DNA of 64,000 nucleotides from the NCBI GenBank assembly GCA_013399305.1, contig VXAI01000088.1, positions 1,637,334 to 1,701,333 of the forward strand, given 5' to 3'. Source of the DNA: Rostratula benghalensis. Its lineage: Eukaryota > Chordata > Aves > Charadriiformes > Rostratulidae. The translations under genes were made by a program, and so were the position numbers. The notes under the pieces were generated by a model. The model was not told the DNA's origin, searched no databases, and saw nothing but the letters and a program-made list of their open reading frames with translations. Shown in pieces: positions 61,101-64,000 of the stretch. Positions within the stretch are counted from its first letter, which is position 1. Each line of letters starts with the position of its first letter.

Positions 61101-61170
61101 ATTCTCCTGAATTCCTGGATGAACTATGTGGGATTTGTAATAGGACAAGAACTGACTACGGCAAAAGTGG
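61101..61170 (+). CDS. Candidate coding exon, unknown gene
   Basis: Acceptor 'tatttgttgtctag' and donor 'agtgggtaagtgg' (cut before gtaagt) are both strong. Entering with two bases, as the 44,787 exon requires, it reads SPEFLDELCGICNRTRTDYG, then KS, and leaves two bases. Two cysteines spaced CxxC (CGIC) are visible but are not enough to call a metal site. A second frame is also open through this exon, so the frame choice rests on the phase match. The next good exon (62,102) enters in phase 0, so the two cannot be joined directly: an exon is missing between them or a border is wrong. Confidence 0.45.
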
Positions 61171-61396
61171 GTAAGTGGAGAAGGAATCATACTCAGCAAA
61201 CTCCAGGCAGGATTCTGATGAAGAAATACTGTATGCTTTTAAGATCCAAGTTAAAAACACATTCAATGCATGATATTTTTAACCCAGTTTTTGTACAGCT
61301 TAACTACTGCAGTGATCTCAATGTATAACTGACATAAGAAGTGCACGTTTCTCTTGAATATGAAATAGTCCTTCAAAATGATTATAGGTGTAGCAT

Positions 61397-61440
61397 ATAA
61401 ATTGTAGGTGCTCTCATGATAAATTGTGGGTGCTCTCAGC
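61397..61440. repeat. 22-bp tandem duplication beside CR1
   Basis: Units at 61,397-61,418 and 61,419-61,440 share 'ataaattg' and 'ggtgctctca', with few differences. The second unit ends at the start of the CR1 copy. Confidence 0.85.
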
Positions 61441-61831
61441 CAGGAAAAGAGAAGGCTCTGGGCAGCCCTTAGAACCCCTTCCAGTACCAGGGCGGGGAAT
61501 GAGCCGGGGGGTGCTACAAGAAAGCTGGGGAGGGACTTTTTACAAGGGCATATAGTGATAGGATGAGGGGTAATGGCTTCAAACTGGAAGAGGGGAGATT
61601 TAGGTTAGACATTACTGTGAGGGTGGTGAGACACTGGAATAGGTTGCCCAGAGAAGCTGTGGCTGCCCCATCCCTGGAGGTTTTCAAGGCCAGGCTGGAT
61701 GGGGCTTTGAGCAACCTGGTCTGGTGGGAGGTGTCCCAGACACCCCTTGCCCAGGACAGGGGGGTGGAACATGATGACCTTCAGGGTCCCTTCCAACCTG
61801 AACCATTCTATGGTTCTATGATTCTATGATG
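61441..61831 (+). mobile_element. CR1: CR1 LINE, young 5'-truncated copy
   Basis: A well-preserved CR1 3' region: 'gtgataggatgaggggtaat', 'cactggaataggttgcccag', 'agaagctgtggctgccccat', 'gaggttttcaaggccaggct' and 'ggtcccttccaacctgaacc', ending in 'attctatggttctatgattc'. It is closer to the CR1 consensus than the other copies here, so it is probably the youngest insertion. The 85-codon-scale frame inside is untranslated-region sequence, not a gene. Confidence 0.95.
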
Positions 61832-61859
61832 TGATAAAATATATGCCTCTTTTTCTCTC

Positions 61860-61883
61860 TTTCCCCTCCCCCTCCCCCCCCCA
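61860..61883. repeat. C-run cluster (potential G-quadruplex on minus strand)
   Basis: Consecutive C tracts ('cccctccccctcccccccccc') give four G tracts on the minus strand. This is a sequence property only. Confidence 0.6.
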
Positions 61884-62101
61884 CAAATGAGTGGCTCATA
61901 CAAAATACTGTCCTGAGTATGCATTTACATATATAAGTACTCCTGGCTTGAGTCCTTTAGTCTCATGGGTAAAGTCCTTCAGGAAGTCCCAGTAAATTTA
62001 CTGACTTTTTCCTCAACATGAAATGGAGGGATGTTTGGTATTTCATTAATATTTGCTGGATATTCATCCCATGTTTGTCTTCATTTTGGTGCATCTACCA
62101 G

Positions 62102-62210
62102 TGGAAATCATGTGATGATCTGAATGGTAGAAACACAAGAATCACCCCAGATTTATTGAGTGTGAAAAAGGATATGACTGAAAGGAAAAAGGAGCCTAGA
62201 TGTTTACTAG
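62102..62210 (+). CDS. Candidate coding exon, unknown gene
   Basis: Acceptor 'ttggtgcatctaccag' and a consensus donor 'ctaggtgagt'. Only one frame is open: it enters in phase 0, begins WKSCDDLNGRNTRITP and leaves one base after a Lys/Glu-rich stretch (KKDMTERKKEP). The leftover base completes a glycine codon with the next exon. The peptide is hydrophilic and has no recognised domain. The open frame also extends upstream through the acceptor to 61,973, but that part is Phe/Trp/Ile-rich and looks intronic. Confidence 0.55.
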
Positions 62211-63314
62211 GTGAGTACTAGCAGCACAGGCTATCCTTTGATCTGGTTTTCATCTCCACATGCAACAACATGGACCAACTGGATATGACAAAAAGGCCTT
62301 TAGAAATATCACACAAACTTGAACATTATAAATAGAATTAGTAACTCATATTTTTTTGGTTCTCACCTCTGTTTGACTAATGATTCACATGAATAATCAG
62401 TATTCAGCCTAGTGGTTTTTCTATGGCTCAGTTTTTAAACTAAAAGAGTGTATCCTTTCTCTCTTTAAATATATGTATGTTTATCCGTGACGATTTAGCC
62501 ATGAGCAGAACTCTAATGTGGAAAATACTATCATAAAACATTAAGTTTTTCTTTGACTAAGCCTGGCTTTTTGGAGGAAGTCTTCATTTTGTATGTGATT
62601 CCACTGCAATTAATGAAGCTTCAGATTCTAACCAGGATATAAATGGATGTCTGATTGCTTATGTATTCAGAGCAATTATTTCTAATTTAAAATACAGAAC
62701 CTAATCATGCCACTTCCTTCGTTTTGGGAGCCTTTGCTCTAACATTTTGCCATTCATCATTTTCTTTCAAGTCACTGCAAAAACAGAGGCAGAGAGATGG
62801 TGATTTTTTTCTTTTATGTTTCCTTAATACATTTTGATAGGTAGGGGAAAAAAATAATTGTTAGCCACATCAATGTATGTAATAGTAGAATGATATTTTC
62901 AGCCACTACTAGTTGAAAGAAAAAAAAAAAAAGGAATTGCTGAAATTTGTAAATCAAGAAAACTTTTGAGATTTGATCTTTAATTTAGAAAAAACCTAAG
63001 TACCTAGACTTTTGATAAAAAGAAAGCCTCTTAGCAGAGTTAAAGAGTGAAGGAGGAACCACAAACAATTCAGAAGTCTAAGTAGATAACTTAAGATGGT
63101 TGGTCACTTAGTTACAACCTTTGATCTCCTCTGCTCTTCACCTGGTGCTCTCTGGGAGACAGAGCCTTAGCATTGCTTTAAGGCTATGACCTCTCAGAAA
63201 GGTCTTCAGGTTTCTTAAGTTTTATGCCAGTACCTACTGGGGATCCTTCAGAGGTAGCTGAACAGCGTGTAGGTTTTGTAGACAGCCTTATATGCTCCTT
63301 ATTAATGTTTTTAG
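62211..63314. other. Candidate intron
   Basis: AT-rich sequence with an A run at about 62,922-62,933. No repeat was recognised. The borders match GT-AG rules (gtgagt ... tttttag). Confidence 0.45.
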
Positions 63315-63448
63315 GGATCCCAATAACTACGGAAAATGATCCTCCAGAAATTGCTAACGTCAATGATAAATCCTGTGGGCTTTTGAGAAAACTTACATTA
63401 TGTACATATACAGATGTTATTCCAGACAGGTTAACCTGCATTTCACAG
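63315..63448 (+). CDS. Candidate coding exon, unknown gene
   Basis: Acceptor 'attaatgtttttag' and donor 'ttcacaggtatgg' (cut before gtatgg). Only one frame is open; it enters with two bases, exactly the phase left by the 62,102 exon, and exits in phase 0. The peptide includes IPITTENDPPEIANVNDKSC and later LTLCTYTDVIPDRLTCIS. Three or more cysteines are present but no domain was recognised. A further acceptor-like site at 63,654-63,665 ('catttcatctcag', then ATG in phase 0) could start another exon but lacks a good donor. Confidence 0.55.
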
Positions 63449-63705
63449 GTATGGTGGAAAATATCCCTATGTTTTGTTTTTTTCCCATTTTAGTCTAATC
63501 CTAGAATACCCAAGTGTCAGCTTTGTTTGTAGGTATGAATCAGAATGTTCATGGTGGCCACAAGGCTGCTGTTTTTTCCTGCTAGCTGTGAATAGCATAC
63601 AGTTCAGTGTTGTAGGGTCAGAGAGACATAGAAACATCCCAGGGTTTTGTTGTCATTTCATCTCAGATGAACCTGGAAAGGAGTAGTGTTGGAAACCCAT
63701 GGGAG

Positions 63706-63836
63706 GTTGGTCAAGGCCAGGCTGGATGGGGCTTTGAGCAACCTGCTCTAGTGGGAGGTGTCTGGAACTGGGGTTGGAACTGGATGATCTGTAAGGTCTC
63801 TGCCAACCTGAACCATACTATGATGGCATGATTCCG
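63706..63836 (+). mobile_element. CR1: CR1 LINE 3' end fragment
   Basis: 'tcaaggccaggctggatggg', 'gctttgagcaacctgctcta', 'gtgggaggtgtctgg' and 'gaactggatgatctgtaagg' match the 3' region of the 61.4-kb copy in the same order. Diverged, 5'-truncated, no coding sequence. Confidence 0.9.
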
Positions 63837-64000
63837 TAATCTGACCCACCAGCAGTGGTGCAGAATTACCACACAAGACACGTACACACAGATTACCTTT
63901 CAGAGCACCCCATAACAAAAACTGTAATAAAAATAAAGCCAGTTATCACTATTTTAGGTGCAGTAATACTAGCTTTCCAGACACAGACATCCTGACAAAA
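63837..64000. other. Window end, nothing recognised
   Basis: Short AT-rich stretch. An acceptor-like 'actattttag' at 63,949-63,958 is followed by early stops in the required phase, so no exon was called. Confidence 0.4.

Noticed and set aside
61207..61249. 43-base segment that would repair the phase between 61,170 and 62,102
   Set aside because: It would require a 36-base intron with no pyrimidine tract and a weak donor (gttaaa), far below normal vertebrate intron size.

Overview
The window looks like nuclear DNA from a bird. The evidence is many CR1 retrotransposon copies of different ages (5'-truncated, several ending in the ATTCTATG-type 3' repeat), three related LTR fragments of an avian endogenous-retrovirus family, old tRNA-core (MIR-like) SINE relics, AT-rich background sequence, one isolated CpG island and short N gaps typical of a draft vertebrate assembly. 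There are no operons, ribosome binding sites, tRNA or rRNA genes, CRISPR arrays or intact viral genes. Most open frames are chance frames in non-coding DNA or pieces of retrotransposons.

Layout. 1-33 kb is gene-poor: CR1 fragments (1.24, 8.85, 12.65, 21.2, 23.9, 25.3 kb), one long LTR copy (15.77-16.41 kb), MIR-like relics and two gaps. 33.48-34.33 kb is a dense CpG island with a gap inside a C run; it is the only obvious promoter. 34.3-64 kb is AT-rich, intron-like sequence carrying CR1s (48.6, 52.7, 55.9, 56.3, 59.9, 61.4, 63.7 kb) and two further LTR fragments (53.07 and 58.64 kb).

The best gene evidence is a set of plus-strand candidate exons, each bounded by a good acceptor and donor: 41,853-41,878, 44,787-44,897, 61,101-61,170, 62,102-62,210 and 63,315-63,448. 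The first three join in one open phase, and the last two join in one open phase. In 44,787-44,897, 62,102-62,210 and 63,315-63,448 only one frame is open. One link, 61,170 to 62,102, does not join in phase, so an exon is missing from this reading or one boundary is wrong. The predicted peptide is polar and charged and I do not recognise it. The simplest model is a gene that starts at the CpG island, runs rightward and leaves the window. This is inference from splice signals and phase only.

The rest is a record of retrotransposition: nested and inverted CR1s, an LTR joined to a CR1 fragment, and a CR1 flanked by a 14-bp direct repeat.
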